A stretch of 64,000 nucleotides of DNA from JAWKZG01 sp041396125 (GCA_041396125.1 JAWKZG010000002.1:1-64000); one strand, 5' to 3'. Positions 18,127 to 27,048 are shown, counted from the first letter of the stretch. Made by a program: numbers and translations. The notes: generated by a model not told the origin, from the letters alone.

Positions 18127-19305
18127 ATGAGCAAGGCAATCCCCACTATAAATTCTGACGCAAAACGCGCATCAAAAATTGACGCCATCATCTATCAGAT
18201 TCATGCGGCAAGCCGCCAGGAGGGGGGCTGGAGCCTTGCGCTGGAAGGGATGCGCGAGCTACTGCACGGACAACTGGCAACGCTGGCTAAATACCATTTC
18301 CTGACCGGGCGTGGTGAAAAACTGGTAGTGACGCCGTCCTGCGACGAATTCCGTACAGCCTACGCCGCCGAATACGCCATTCGCAATCCCTGGTTCTTTT
18401 CCAGTCAGGATTATCCGGCCGGCCGGGTCATGAGCGGCGAGGAGCTGCTGCACCCGAACGAATTGCAGCGCAGTGATTTCTACCAGCGTTTTCTGCGCCG
18501 TTACAATTTATTACACCGTTTATGCGGTGTACTGCAGCGCGAAGACGATATCGTCTACTATCTGGCCTTGTACCGCAGCCCACAGCAGCCTGCGTTTGAC
18601 AGCAGCGACAAGGCAACGCTGCAAATCCTGCTCAAGCATTGCAGTCTGGCCTTTGCCAGTGAGCGCGACTGGCTGCGTGCGCACAGTCTGCAGCAGGCTG
18701 TCCAGGCTGTAGTTGACCGTATCAGCATGGCGGTGTTTCTGGTCGATAGCGAAGCACGGGTGGTGTTCAGCAACCAGACGGCAGAGCAGTTGCTGGCGCA
18801 GCATGATGGCTTGTCTCTGCATAATAATTGCGTCAGGGCGGCCACGCGTACTGAAAACCGTGCGTTGCTGGAGGCGATCGAGGAAATGGCCGCAGTGGAT
18901 AACCCTACCGGGATGCCGTCGTCTGCCGCCGAACCCGCGACTAAAATCATCACCCTGCTGAGTGCGCGTAAACTGCCGCCCCTGGTGGTTACGGTGCGTG
19001 CAATAGGCAACACCAGGGCCAGCGAGCTAGGCAACGGACATTCCTTGGCAGCGCTGGTGATCAACAACCCGGCCACAGCCCAGGATACGCACGATTGCGC
19101 CTTGACCCAGTTGTATCAACTGACTCCGGCCCAGACCCGCCTGACCGCGTTGATTGTAGCCGGCCATACGCTTGCGCACGCGGCCCGCGAACTCAAAGTG
19201 TCGGAAAATACGGTGCGCAGCCACCTGAAACAGATTTTCCAGAAAACTGAAACCCATAGCCAGATGGAATTGGTGCACTTGCACACCCGGATTTGTATTG
19301 GATGA
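18127..19305 (+). CDS. LuxR-type (helix-turn-helix) transcriptional regulator
   Basis: 392 residues. The C-terminal LuxR/GerE helix-turn-helix is clear: LTPAQTRLTALIVAGHT then LKVSENTVRSHLKQIFQKT (about residues 333-380). The first ~300 residues carry no domain I can name with confidence; a segment around 200-290 is PAS-like (VVDRISMAVFLVDSEARVVF). It is divergent from the NCS1-kinase gene across a 108-base gap and lies directly upstream of fmdA on the same strand. It may therefore regulate both, though no receiver domain is present for direct phosphorylation. Confidence 0.9.
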   Translation: MSKAIPTINSDAKRASKIDAIIYQIHAASRQEGGWSLALEGMRELLHGQLATLAKYHFLTGRGEKLVVTPSCDEFRTAYAAEYAIRNPWFFSSQDYPAGRVMSGEELLHPNELQRSDFYQRFLRRYNLLHRLCGVLQREDDIVYYLALYRSPQQPAFDSSDKATLQILLKHCSLAFASERDWLRAHSLQQAVQAVVDRISMAVFLVDSEARVVFSNQTAEQLLAQHDGLSLHNNCVRAATRTENRALLEAIEEMAAVDNPTGMPSSAAEPATKIITLLSARKLPPLVVTVRAIGNTRASELGNGHSLAALVINNPATAQDTHDCALTQLYQLTPAQTRLTALIVAGHTLAHAARELKVSENTVRSHLKQIFQKTETHSQMELVHLHTRICIG

Positions 19306-19309
19306 AGGC

Positions 19310-19372
19310 TCACCCATTATAGTGAAGCCGGTCTCACCTGTTTGGGTGATATGCCTGTATAACGGCGGGTGA
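19310..19372. promoter_or_regulatory. repeated TCACC/GGTGA half-sites upstream of fmdA
   Basis: Four half-sites of one type cluster here: TCACCC at 19310-19315, TCACC and GGGTGA inside TCACCTGTTTGGGTGA (19334-19349), and GGGTGA at 19367-19372. The central pair forms an inverted repeat. The cluster sits between the LuxR-type stop and the fmdA start, so it may be an operator, or in part a weak hairpin ending the regulator transcript. Confidence 0.4.
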
Positions 19373-19451
19373 TTCGCAAGTCTCCGTCAGTCCTTACCAT
19401 GTTATTACGTTGCACGTTCGCGACGAATTCAATGTGAAAGGAGGACATTTC

Positions 19452-20681
19452 GTGGCTAAAACCAAATTCACCGTAGATCTAACCAAACCACCCGAACAAG
19501 CAGATATTAAAACGCATAACCGTTGGCATCCGGATATTCCCATGGTCGAGATGTTCAAACCTGGCGATGAATTCCGGGTTGAATGTTTCGACTGGACCGG
19601 CGGGCAGATTGCCAATGATGACTGCGCCAACGATATTCGCGATGTCGATCTGACCAAAGTCCATTACCTGAGCGGGCCTTTTGGTGTGGAAGGTGCCAAA
19701 CCGGGCGATCTGTTAGTTGTCGATATTCTGGATGTCGGTGCCTTGCCGAACTCGACCTGGGGCTTTAATGGCCTTTTTGCGCGTGAAAACGGCGGCGGGT
19801 TTCTAACCGATCATTACCCTGAAGCGCGTAAATCCTGCTGGGATTTCCACGGTATTTATACCACCTCACGGCATATTCCCGGCGTGCGCTGGGCGGGCAT
19901 GATTCACCCTGGATTGATTGGCTGTTTGCCCTCCGCCGAACTGCTGGCAACCTGGAATAAACGCGAAAACGAACTGCTGGCAACTGATCCTGACCGGGTG
20001 CCGCCCCTACTGGCGCCACCTTATGCCGACACCGCCCTGATGGGGCAGATGACCGGCCGTCAGGCCCAGGCTGCAGCCCGCGAAGCCGCCCGTACTGTGC
20101 CGCCGCGTGAGCATGGCGGAAATTGTGATATCAAAAACCTGTCGCGCGGATCACGCGTGTACTTTCCGGTTTATGTCGATGGCGGCGGTCTGTCGATGGG
20201 TGATATTCACTGGTCGCAGGGCGATGGTGAAATCACGTTCTGCGGCGCGATTGAAATGGCCGGCTGGATCGATATCGGCGTTGGTCTGATCAAGGACGGG
20301 GTCAAAAAATACGGTATCACCAACCCGATATTCCAGCCCAGCCCGATCGAACCGCGCTTTTCGGAATGGCTGGTGTTCGAAGGTATCTCGGTGGATGAGA
20401 CTACTGGTAAACAGCATTATCTGGATGCGCATATCGCGTACCGGCGCGCTTGCCTGAACGCAGTCGAATATCTCAAGAAGTTCGGCTATTCCGGTGTGCA
20501 GGCTTATATGTTGCTGGGAACGGCTCCGATAGAGGGGCGTATCAGCGGTATTGTCGACATCCCCAATGCCTGTTGCACGGTAGCGATTCCGACGGAGATT
20601 TTTGATTTCGATATTCGTCCGAACGCTTCCGGACCAACCCGTCAGGTTCCAGCCGATGTGGATGCTGCCAGAACCACCTGA
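19452..20681 (+). CDS. fmdA: formamidase (FmdA/AmdA family)
   Basis: Hydrolyses formamide (or another short amide) to ammonia and the carboxylate. The GTG at 19452 is taken as start because a strong AAAGGAGG site lies 7 bases upstream and the resulting 409 residues match the FmdA length; an in-frame TTG lies further upstream at 19410. Family blocks include HNRWHPDIP near the N-terminus, WDFHGIYTTSRHIPGVRW, the metal-site segment REHGGNCDIKNLSRGS and MGDIHWSQGDGEI. It heads fmdA-amiS-fmdB, a set seen in methylotrophs and other amide users. Confidence 0.95.
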   Translation: MAKTKFTVDLTKPPEQADIKTHNRWHPDIPMVEMFKPGDEFRVECFDWTGGQIANDDCANDIRDVDLTKVHYLSGPFGVEGAKPGDLLVVDILDVGALPNSTWGFNGLFARENGGGFLTDHYPEARKSCWDFHGIYTTSRHIPGVRWAGMIHPGLIGCLPSAELLATWNKRENELLATDPDRVPPLLAPPYADTALMGQMTGRQAQAAAREAARTVPPREHGGNCDIKNLSRGSRVYFPVYVDGGGLSMGDIHWSQGDGEITFCGAIEMAGWIDIGVGLIKDGVKKYGITNPIFQPSPIEPRFSEWLVFEGISVDETTGKQHYLDAHIAYRRACLNAVEYLKKFGYSGVQAYMLLGTAPIEGRISGIVDIPNACCTVAIPTEIFDFDIRPNASGPTRQVPADVDAARTT

Positions 20682-20742
20682 GTAAGTCGAAACATTGCAA
20701 ATGCGCCGTCGCAAATACGGCGGCGGCGCTGAGGGGAGCGCT

Positions 20743-21297
20743 ATGTTGCTAGGATTCGCCTTACTGTATGTGGGTGCGGTTTTATTTCTGAACGGTCTCT
20801 GGTTACTGGACCGGATTGGTGATAAAGAAATTGCGGTGATCAATGTGTTTGTCGGTGGCTTAACCATGGCCGTCGCCCTGTTTTCTGCTTTTGGACCGGA
20901 GGCCGACGCGGCTTCGATCAAAGCGGGCGCATTGACGCTGCTGTTCACCTTCACTTATCTCTGGGTCGCCTGGAATCGCTGGAACGGTGCCGATGGGCGC
21001 GGCCTGGGCTGGTTCAGCCTGTTTGTCGCGATCACTATTGTCCCCGTCTCACTGGACACCCTGGCCAATGCCCAAGGTATCTGGGATGTCTGGTTTGGCC
21101 TGTGCTGGGCTGCCTGGGCAGTGCTGTGGTTTATGTTCTTCCTGCTGTTGGCCCTGCAAAAACCAATCGCCAGACTGACCGGCGGTGTGACGGTCCTGGA
21201 AGGTATCTTGACCGGCTGGCTGCCTGGTTATCTGCTGCTTGATGGCATTATGGGGCCGGCAGCGAATGTCGCTGTAGCTGCAGCCAGCGGCGGATGA
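20743..21297 (+). CDS. AmiS/UreI family amide/urea channel
   Basis: 184 residues with six predicted membrane helices, the AmiS/UreI fold. The ATG at 20743 follows GAGGGGAGC and starts directly with the first helix (MLLGFALLYVGAVLFLNG), which fixes the start. Conserved parts are LFTFTYLWVAWNR and the CWAAWAVLWFMFF helix. These proteins let urea or short-chain amides across the inner membrane, and the position between fmdA and fmdB indicates uptake of the formamidase substrate. Confidence 0.92.
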   Translation: MLLGFALLYVGAVLFLNGLWLLDRIGDKEIAVINVFVGGLTMAVALFSAFGPEADAASIKAGALTLLFTFTYLWVAWNRWNGADGRGLGWFSLFVAITIVPVSLDTLANAQGIWDVWFGLCWAAWAVLWFMFFLLLALQKPIARLTGGVTVLEGILTGWLPGYLLLDGIMGPAANVAVAAASGG

Positions 21298-21357
21298 TCA
21301 ACCCGCAGTAAAGCCGATGGAACCCACTAGAACCGAATAGAAAAACGAGGAGTCGAT

Positions 21358-21687
21358 ATGCCCTATTATGATTATCAGTGCGAGACCTGTGGTCCGTTTG
21401 AGCAGTTTCGCCGCATGAGCGAAGCGACGCAGCCCATGGCTTGTCCAAGTTGCCAGCAGCCCGCCCGGCGGGTGCTTTCATCGCCGTTTCTGGCTACCAT
21501 GAATCCACATTCCCGCATTGCCCATGAGCGCAACGAACGCAGCGCACATGAACCTCGTGTGGAGCGGCGTGGCGGGCCTGCTAGCGGGGCTGCCGCGCAT
21601 TCGCATGGCCATAGCCACGGTCACGGACACCATCACCCGCATCATCATGGTCATGCTGCCAAGCGGCCGTGGATGATCGGGCATTAA
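21358..21687 (+). CDS. fmdB: FmdB family zinc-ribbon protein with His-rich tail
   Basis: 109 residues. An N-terminal zinc ribbon (MPYYDYQCETCGPFE and CPSCQQPARRVLSSP) is followed by a tail with about seventeen histidines among residues 80-109. FmdB is a putative regulator or accessory factor of formamidase genes. The ribbon has the two expected CxxC pairs at C8/C11 and near residues 30-33. The histidine tail could store or deliver a divalent metal, an inference from composition. A perfect terminator follows 58 bases after the stop, closing the operon. Confidence 0.9.
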   Translation: MPYYDYQCETCGPFEQFRRMSEATQPMACPSCQQPARRVLSSPFLATMNPHSRIAHERNERSAHEPRVERRGGPASGAAAHSHGHSHGHGHHHPHHHGHAAKRPWMIGH

Positions 21688-21744
21688 CTGCTGTTGCCAA
21701 CCAACTTTGCGACAACTCTTTCCAGAATACGCAGCTGCAATTGC

Positions 21745-21768
21745 ACCGGCGCCCAGCGCCGGTTTTTT
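21745..21768 (+). terminator. intrinsic terminator of the fmd operon
   Basis: ACCGGCGC, loop CCA, GCGCCGGT, then TTTTT: a perfect 8-bp GC-rich stem followed by a T run, placed 58 bases after fmdB and before the next gene. Confidence 0.9.
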
Positions 21769-21913
21769 ATGTGCTCATCCGCGTTGGTGCTCGCTCGCGC
21801 TGTCTTGTCGCAGCTAGCACTCAGCGGCAGTTTGTGGTATCTGCTCAAAGCACAAGTCAGCACCCGCTGTCAGATCAGGCTGGCGTTCAAGCCGGCAAAC
21901 CACAGGAGGACAC

Positions 21914-23062
21914 ATGAAAATAACGGCCTTTGAAACTATTCCACTTAAAATTCCATTCTCAGTCGGCGGTCCGGCCGGCTCACGCAGTACCGGCTGGAAT
22001 ACGCTGGAAATGGTCGTGTTGCGGCTGGAAACCGATAACGGCCTGGTGGGCTGGGGCGATGCCTTCAGTTACCACTGCTCAGCCTCGGTGCAGGCTGCGC
22101 TGGATACGATGGTCAAACCGCTTGTTATGGGACGCGAGGTAAGTGCCATCGCGCCGCTGATGTATGAATTGCAGCAGAAACTGCATTTGTGGGGGCGTTA
22201 CGGTATTACGCTGTTCGCCCTGTCCGGACTGGATATCGCACTGTGGGATCTGGCTGGCAAAGCAGCCCAACAACCCTTGTGTAAACTCTGGGGTGGAGCA
22301 CCCAAAGCCTTGCCGGGCTATGCCAGCCTGTTCTTCCTGGGTGATCCGGAGATCGTGGCCGAGCACTGCCGGACGGCGCTGGCGCAGGGTTATAGCCACA
22401 TCAAACTGCACGAAACCGGGGTACGCGAGGTGCATGCCGCACGGGAGGTAATTGGTGCAGCCGTACCGCTGATGATCGATACGAATTGCCCCTGGACACC
22501 GGGTCAGGCGCGCGAGATGGCGCTGAAATTCAAGCCTTACGATCCGTACTGGCTGGAAGAGCCCATTTTCCCGCCGGAAGATTACGCCGCGCTGGCTGCG
22601 CTGCAACGTGAGGTCGGTATTCCGCTGGCGGCGGGAGAGAATGCCTGCACTGCATTTCAGTTTCGCGATATGTTCGCCGCTGGCGCGGTAAAATTCGCCC
22701 AGCCCAGTGTCACCAAGGTCGGCGGTATTACCGAGTTTCGGAAAATAGTCACCCTGGCCGAAACCAGTGCGGTGACGGTTATGCCGCACGCACCGTACTT
22801 CGGGCCGGGTTTTCTGGCTACGCTGCAATTAATGGGAGCGATGACGCATCCGGGACTGGTCGAGCGCTTTTATCTGGAGCTGGAAGCCAGTCTTTACGGC
22901 AGTCTGATTGATCCGGTCGATGGTCAGTTCAGTATCCCCGACGGCCCCGGTCTGGGCTGCGAACCAGACCCTGATGTGCTGCGGGATTATCGGGCAGCTT
23001 GGTCGTCGTCGCCGCCGGCCTGGATCAGGACGGGGAATCGCTGCCAGCAAAGTGCGGTGTAG
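21914..23062 (+). CDS. mandelate racemase/muconate lactonizing enzyme family protein
   Basis: Enolase-superfamily enzyme of 382 residues. A capping domain covers the first ~125 residues. The barrel carries K164 with H166 on the second strand, metal ligands D189, E215 and E242, K268, and H292 in VMPHAPYFGPG. Such enzymes abstract a proton next to a carboxylate; likely substrates are sugar acids or lactones but cannot be named. The ATG at 21914 follows CAGGAGGAC. The last 25 residues overlap the convergent ABC gene, which has broken frames, so the true end may lie slightly upstream. Confidence 0.87.
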   Translation: MKITAFETIPLKIPFSVGGPAGSRSTGWNTLEMVVLRLETDNGLVGWGDAFSYHCSASVQAALDTMVKPLVMGREVSAIAPLMYELQQKLHLWGRYGITLFALSGLDIALWDLAGKAAQQPLCKLWGGAPKALPGYASLFFLGDPEIVAEHCRTALAQGYSHIKLHETGVREVHAAREVIGAAVPLMIDTNCPWTPGQAREMALKFKPYDPYWLEEPIFPPEDYAALAALQREVGIPLAAGENACTAFQFRDMFAAGAVKFAQPSVTKVGGITEFRKIVTLAETSAVTVMPHAPYFGPGFLATLQLMGAMTHPGLVERFYLELEASLYGSLIDPVDGQFSIPDGPGLGCEPDPDVLRDYRAAWSSSPPAWIRTGNRCQQSAV

Positions 23063-23806
23063 GCATGTTGCGGGTCACGGAAAATATCCGGGCTGCACCC
23101 TGTTCGACGATATGGCCGGCCTGCATCACCGCAATTTTGTCGCTGATATGGCGCACGATGCTCAGATCGTGACTGATAAACAGATACGCTGATGTCGTGG
23201 CGCTGCTGTAAATCCAGCAGCAGATTCAGCACTTGCGCCTGTACCGATACATCCAGCGCCGAGACCGGTTCATCAGTAACGATCAGTGCCGGCCGGGTGA
23301 TCAGGGCGCGGGCAATCGCAATACGCTGGCGCTGCCCGCCGGAAAACTCATGCGGGTAGCGCTCGGCATCGGCCGGGCGTAGCCCGACTTCCTGCAAAGC
23401 CTGGGCAATCCGGTCACGCCGCTCGCTGCTGCTCAGTGTGGTATCCAGTGCGGTTAAAGGCTCGGCCACGATCCGGCCCACTTTCTGGCGCGGGTCCAGC
23501 GAACTGTAAGGGTCCTGAAAAACCATCTGGAAATGCCGTCGCAGGGTTTTCAATGCTTTGGCGGGGAGTGAAAAAGGTCATGATCCAGTACCCGAACGCT
23601 GCCCGAGGTGGGCGTTTCCAGCGCCATGACGGTACGGGCCAGGGTGGATTTGCCGCAACCCGACCGCCCACTACGCCGATACTTTCACCCGCCGCCAGGC
23701 TCAGGCTTACACCGTGCAGCGCGCGAAAAACCGGTGCGCGCTGCCATAACTGCTGTCGCGGCAAGTGGTAATCGACGATCAGACGATCTACTTGTAAAAG
23801 CATCAA
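22987..23806 (-). pseudogene. peptide/nickel ABC transporter ATPase (DppF/OppF type), frame broken
   Basis: ATPase subunit of an oligopeptide-type ABC importer. The N-terminal part (VDRLIVDYHLPRQQLWQR, GVSLSLAAGESIGVVG) is in one frame. Walker A and the next helix are displaced to another frame near 23640-23670. The middle (QMVFQDPYSSLDPRQKVG, signature FSGGQRQRIAIARAL, Walker B ALIVTDEPVSALD) is in a third stretch. The part after LLLDLQQRHD is again displaced before FRDPQHAYTA. It is probably one consensus-damaged gene. Its partner ATPase (24945-25913) lies on the same strand, but panC on the opposite strand separates them. Confidence 0.8.
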
Positions 23807-23956
23807 GGCATCCCGGAAAATAATAAAACTCGGCGCAGCAGAGGGTACTAGTGCAAGAATAGCTTTTGCCCGGCTAGAGGGCGCTATCCGGTGAGAAGCA
23901 ATGCTAACAAAGCCTGGCCTCTCGGAGAAAACAAAAATCGCACTGTTTATGATTTC

Positions 23957-23980
23957 AAAAAGCGCCCGGCGGGCTTTTTT
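23957..23980. terminator. bidirectional terminator-like hairpin upstream of panC
   Basis: AAAAAGC, GC-rich centre CCCGGCGGG, GCTTTTTT: the stem ends in T runs on both strands. It lies 26 bases before the panC start, with no same-strand gene in the preceding 890 bases, so it may be a leader attenuator or the end of an unseen transcript. Confidence 0.6.
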
Positions 23981-24005
23981 GAACAGACCTTACGGAAGGA
24001 TAGCA

Positions 24006-24908
24006 ATGGGGCAATCAATATCAAGTACGACGAACAAGACCATACCGGCGCTGGTGACCACCGTGGCCGAGCTGCGGCAGGTTGTGCATGGCTGGCGGCA
24101 AGCCGGTGAACGGGTCGCACTGGTGCCAACCATGGGCGCGAATTGCACGCCGGCCACTTGTCGCTGGTTGAACTGGCCCGGCGTCATTGTGCGCGTGTGG
24201 TAACCAGTATTTTCGTCAATCCGACCCAGTTCGGACCACAGGAGGATTTAGCCGCTATCCACGCCCATTAGAAAACGATATGGCGGCACTCGGCAAGGTA
24301 CATTGTGATTTGGTGTTCAATCCCAGCCTGGAACAAATGTATCCTGACGGCCCGGAGGGCGGCTGTGTTCGGTGCAGGTACGTGGCCTGAGCGATGATCT
24401 GGAAGGCCGTTTCCGACCGGGGCATTTCGACGGCGTCGCGACCGTTGTCACCAAACGGCTGCTGCAGTGTTTGCCGGATGTCGCTATGTTCGGTGAGAAA
24501 GATTACCAGCAGTTGCTGGTGATCAGGCGCATGGTGCGCGATCTGGCGATACCGACCGAGATTCTGGCCGGCCCAACCATACGCGATGAAAACGGTCTGG
24601 CACTGTCTTCTCGCAATCAGTATTTGAGCGCCGGGCAATATCAAATCGCTATCCAGCTCAATAAAATCCTGCGGGCGCTGGCCGAACGCCTGCAAACGGG
24701 AGCACCGGTAGACGCGGCGCTGGCCGAGGCCGAGCGCGCACTGCTGACGGCAGGATTCGAGGCGGTAGACTATCTCAGCCTGCGTGATGCAGAAACCTTA
24801 CAGGTCATGAACCTCTTGGATCGTCCGGCAAGATTACTGGTAACAGCCCGCCTGAACGGGGTGCGGTTATTGGATAATCTGGCGGTTTTCCCTAACAAAC
24901 AATCCTAA
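24006..24908 (+). pseudogene. panC: pantothenate synthetase, frame broken by several single-base shifts
   Basis: Condenses pantoate and beta-alanine with ATP to form pantothenate. The ATG at 24006 has GGAAGGA upstream. The N-terminus reads to VALVPTMGA. After a shift near 24141 the HIGH-like segment LHAGHLSLVELARRH follows, then VTSIFVNPTQFGPQEDL. A shift near 24250 gives RYPRPLENDMAALG. After a shift at a TT run near 24368, VQVRGLSDDLEGRFRPGHFDG continues cleanly to the stop with MFGEKDYQQLLVIRRMV and the KMSKS-like LALSSRNQYLS. Each shift is one or two bases and all active-site blocks survive, so sequencing error is likely. It is unusual in not adjoining panB. Confidence 0.87.
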
Positions 24909-24944
24909 ACAGCTTTGACAGCTGAACAGCGATAAAACTGCTTG

Positions 24945-25913
24945 TCAGCCCAGCGGATAATAGCAGGCCGCCTGGTGCTGGCTGGCGATGCTGTCCAGCG
25001 GCGGCGTTTGTTGCTGGCAGCGGGATTGACGATAGTCGCAGCGGTTGGAAAACACACAACCTGCAGGGCGTTCGTTGGGGGCCGGCACCAGGCCGGGAAT
25101 CGTCGCAAGACGGGTTTTACCGGCAGCGTCCAGATCGAATTGCGGCATCGCCCGTAACAGCCTCTTCGGTATACGGGTGGGCACGGCGGGCAAACACCTG
25201 TGCGGTCGAGCCGCTTCCACAATCCGGCCGGCATACATCACGGCAACCCGGTCGGCGCATTCGGCCACCACCCCCAGATCGTGCGTAATCAGTAACAGGC
25301 CCATGCCTTGTTCAGTCACGATATCCAGCAGTAAATCCAGAATCTGTGCCTGTACCACCACATCCAGCGCCGTGGTCGGTTCGTCAGCGATCAGGAGCTG
25401 CGGACCACAGGCCAGGGCTATTGCAATAACAACTCGCTGGCGCTGCCCGCCGGATAACTGGTGCGGGTACAAATGCGGTGAAAAACGCGGTGCCGGCAGT
25501 CCGACCCGATCCAGCAGGCGGCGCGTGCGGCGTTCGGCGTCGGTGCGATTGAGCGGCAAGTGCAGGCGAATGCTTTCCGCAATCTGTGCGCCGATGGTTT
25601 TGACTGGATTCAGAGCGGTCAGGGGCTCCTGGAAAATCATGCCAATCGCTTTGCCGCGAACCCGGCATAACTCGCGCTCGGGCAGTTGCAAAAGATCGCG
25701 CCCGGACAGCACGATCTGTCCGCTGGCGCTTGTCAGGCGCGGCAGTAAGCCCATGATCGCCAGTGCGGTCATCGATTTACCGCAGCCCGATTCGCCGACC
25801 AGGCCCTGTACCTGACCGCGCTCCAGGGTCAGATCGAGGCCATCGACAAGCGCAACCGGACCCGCTGGGTCAGGCAGATGAATGCTAAGCTGGGAAAGGG
25901 TTAACAGGCTCAT
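24945..25913 (-). CDS. peptide/nickel ABC transporter ATPase (DppD/OppD type)
   Basis: 322-residue ATPase subunit of an oligopeptide/dipeptide importer. Walker A is GESGCGKSM, signature LSGGQRQRVVIAIAL, Walker B LLIADEPTTALD, H-loop LLLITHDLGVVAE. The C-terminal cysteine set (CVFSNRCDYRQSRCQQ) is the oligopeptide-type C-terminal motif. Between about 25150 and 25215, just after GRIVEAAR, some 20 residues are nonsense although the next frame reads TAQVFARRAHPYTE. Two compensating indels thus leave the frame open but damage the protein text. It is the partner of the DppF-type gene. Confidence 0.87.
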   Translation of the reverse strand: MSLLTLSQLSIHLPDPAGPVALVDGLDLTLERGQVQGLVGESGCGKSMTALAIMGLLPRLTSASGQIVLSGRDLLQLPERELCRVRGKAIGMIFQEPLTALNPVKTIGAQIAESIRLHLPLNRTDAERRTRRLLDRVGLPAPRFSPHLYPHQLSGGQRQRVVIAIALACGPQLLIADEPTTALDVVVQAQILDLLLDIVTEQGMGLLLITHDLGVVAECADRVAVMYAGRIVEAARPHRCLPAVPTRIPKRLLRAMPQFDLDAAGKTRLATIPGLVPAPNERPAGCVFSNRCDYRQSRCQQQTPPLDSIASQHQAACYYPLG

Positions 25914-25976
25914 GGCTGCTAGTGTAGCGCGCCTGCCGCCCGTGTCGTCAATTGGCAGGATAGGGGAGAGCAGCCA

Positions 25977-26330
25977 ATGCTTGAGAGCTTGACGGTATTA
26001 TTACTATTGCAACTATTGGGTGAAATTATGGTACAGCTCAGCGGTGTGCCAGTGCCGGGTCCGGTCGTGGGGATGCTGGCCCTGGCGCTGCTACTGGCCC
26101 TGCGCGGTCAGGTGCCGGAGCGTTTACGCCAGACCTGCCAGACCTTGCTGTCGCATCTGGCCTTGTTGTTCGTGCCGGCCGGGGTCGGGGTGATTCTGCA
26201 TCTGGAACGGGTGCAGGCGGAATGGTTGCCGCTGCTCGTGGCTATCGTGCTGAGCACCTGGCTGACACTGGCGGTTACCGCCTGGGTGATGCAGTCCGTC
26301 ATGCACTGGCAGAACAACCGTCATGACTGA
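25977..26330 (+). CDS. CidA/LrgA family holin-like protein
   Basis: 117 residues with four hydrophobic segments; LLLLQLLGEIMVQLSGVPVPGPVVGM is the family start block. LrgA/CidA proteins are holin-like membrane proteins acting with LrgB in murein hydrolase control or in export of metabolites such as pyruvate. It overlaps the lrgB-type gene by 8 bases, the normal two-gene unit. Confidence 0.9.
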   Translation: MLESLTVLLLLQLLGEIMVQLSGVPVPGPVVGMLALALLLALRGQVPERLRQTCQTLLSHLALLFVPAGVGVILHLERVQAEWLPLLVAIVLSTWLTLAVTAWVMQSVMHWQNNRHD

Positions 26331-27048
26331 GGAATTACGTGAAATCTGGGTGTATCTGGCCGTATCGCCGCTGCTGGGCCTGACCCTTACCTTGCTGGCC
26401 TACCTGGTCGGGCAATTCGTGTACCGGCTCAGCGGGCAGAATGCCTTATGCAATCCGGTCGCGCTGGCGGTACTGCTGCTGATCGGGATACTACTGGTCA
26501 CCTCGACCCCTTATCCGACTTATTTTGAGGGCGCGCAGTTTGTGCATTTTCTGCTCGGGCCTGCCACGGTAGCTTTGGGCGTGCCACTGTACCTGCACGC
26601 CGGGCGCATCCGTAAACTGCTGCTACCTTTGGTGCTGGCGCTGCTGGCAGGTTCGCTGACAGCGGTCATAAGTGCGATGGCCATCGCCTGGCTGCTCGGT
26701 GGCAGTTGGGAGACGATCTTGTCGCTGGCCCCGAAATCCGTGACGACACCAGTTGCAATGGGTATCACCGAGAAAATCGGCGGTTTGCCGTCGCTGACTG
26801 CGGTGCTGGTGATTTTGACCGGAATTACCGGGGCGGTCAGCGGTTCCAGTCTGCTGCACTGGTTAAAGCTGCGTGATCCCAGTGTGCAGGGCTTTGCGCT
26901 GGGTGTCGCCGCGCATGGTATCGGCACGGCGCGGGCTTTTCAGCTGAGCGAGCAAAGCGGCGCATTTGCCGGTATCGCCATCGGCCTCAATGCCTTGCTG
27001 ACATCGGTGCTGGTACCGGTGCTGGTATCGCTGTTGCTGGTTTTTTAG
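26323..27048 (+). CDS. LrgB family membrane protein
   Basis: 241 residues with multiple membrane segments and the family signature SLAPKSVTTPVAMGITEKIGG plus AHGIGTARAFQ near the C-terminus. It works with the upstream CidA/LrgA-type protein. The pair lies between genes of the peptide ABC importer on the other strand, with no sign that it shares their transcript. Confidence 0.92.
   Translation: MTEELREIWVYLAVSPLLGLTLTLLAYLVGQFVYRLSGQNALCNPVALAVLLLIGILLVTSTPYPTYFEGAQFVHFLLGPATVALGVPLYLHAGRIRKLLLPLVLALLAGSLTAVISAMAIAWLLGGSWETILSLAPKSVTTPVAMGITEKIGGLPSLTAVLVILTGITGAVSGSSLLHWLKLRDPSVQGFALGVAAHGIGTARAFQLSEQSGAFAGIAIGLNALLTSVLVPVLVSLLLVF

Noticed and set aside
20151..20954. 267-codon open frame antisense to fmdA and amiS
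   Set aside because: Both plus-strand genes are clear family members with good starts; the antisense text matches nothing recognisable.
22079..22828. 249-codon open frame antisense to the enolase-superfamily gene
   Set aside because: Long antisense frames are common in this GC-rich sequence; the plus-strand enzyme has its full catalytic set.
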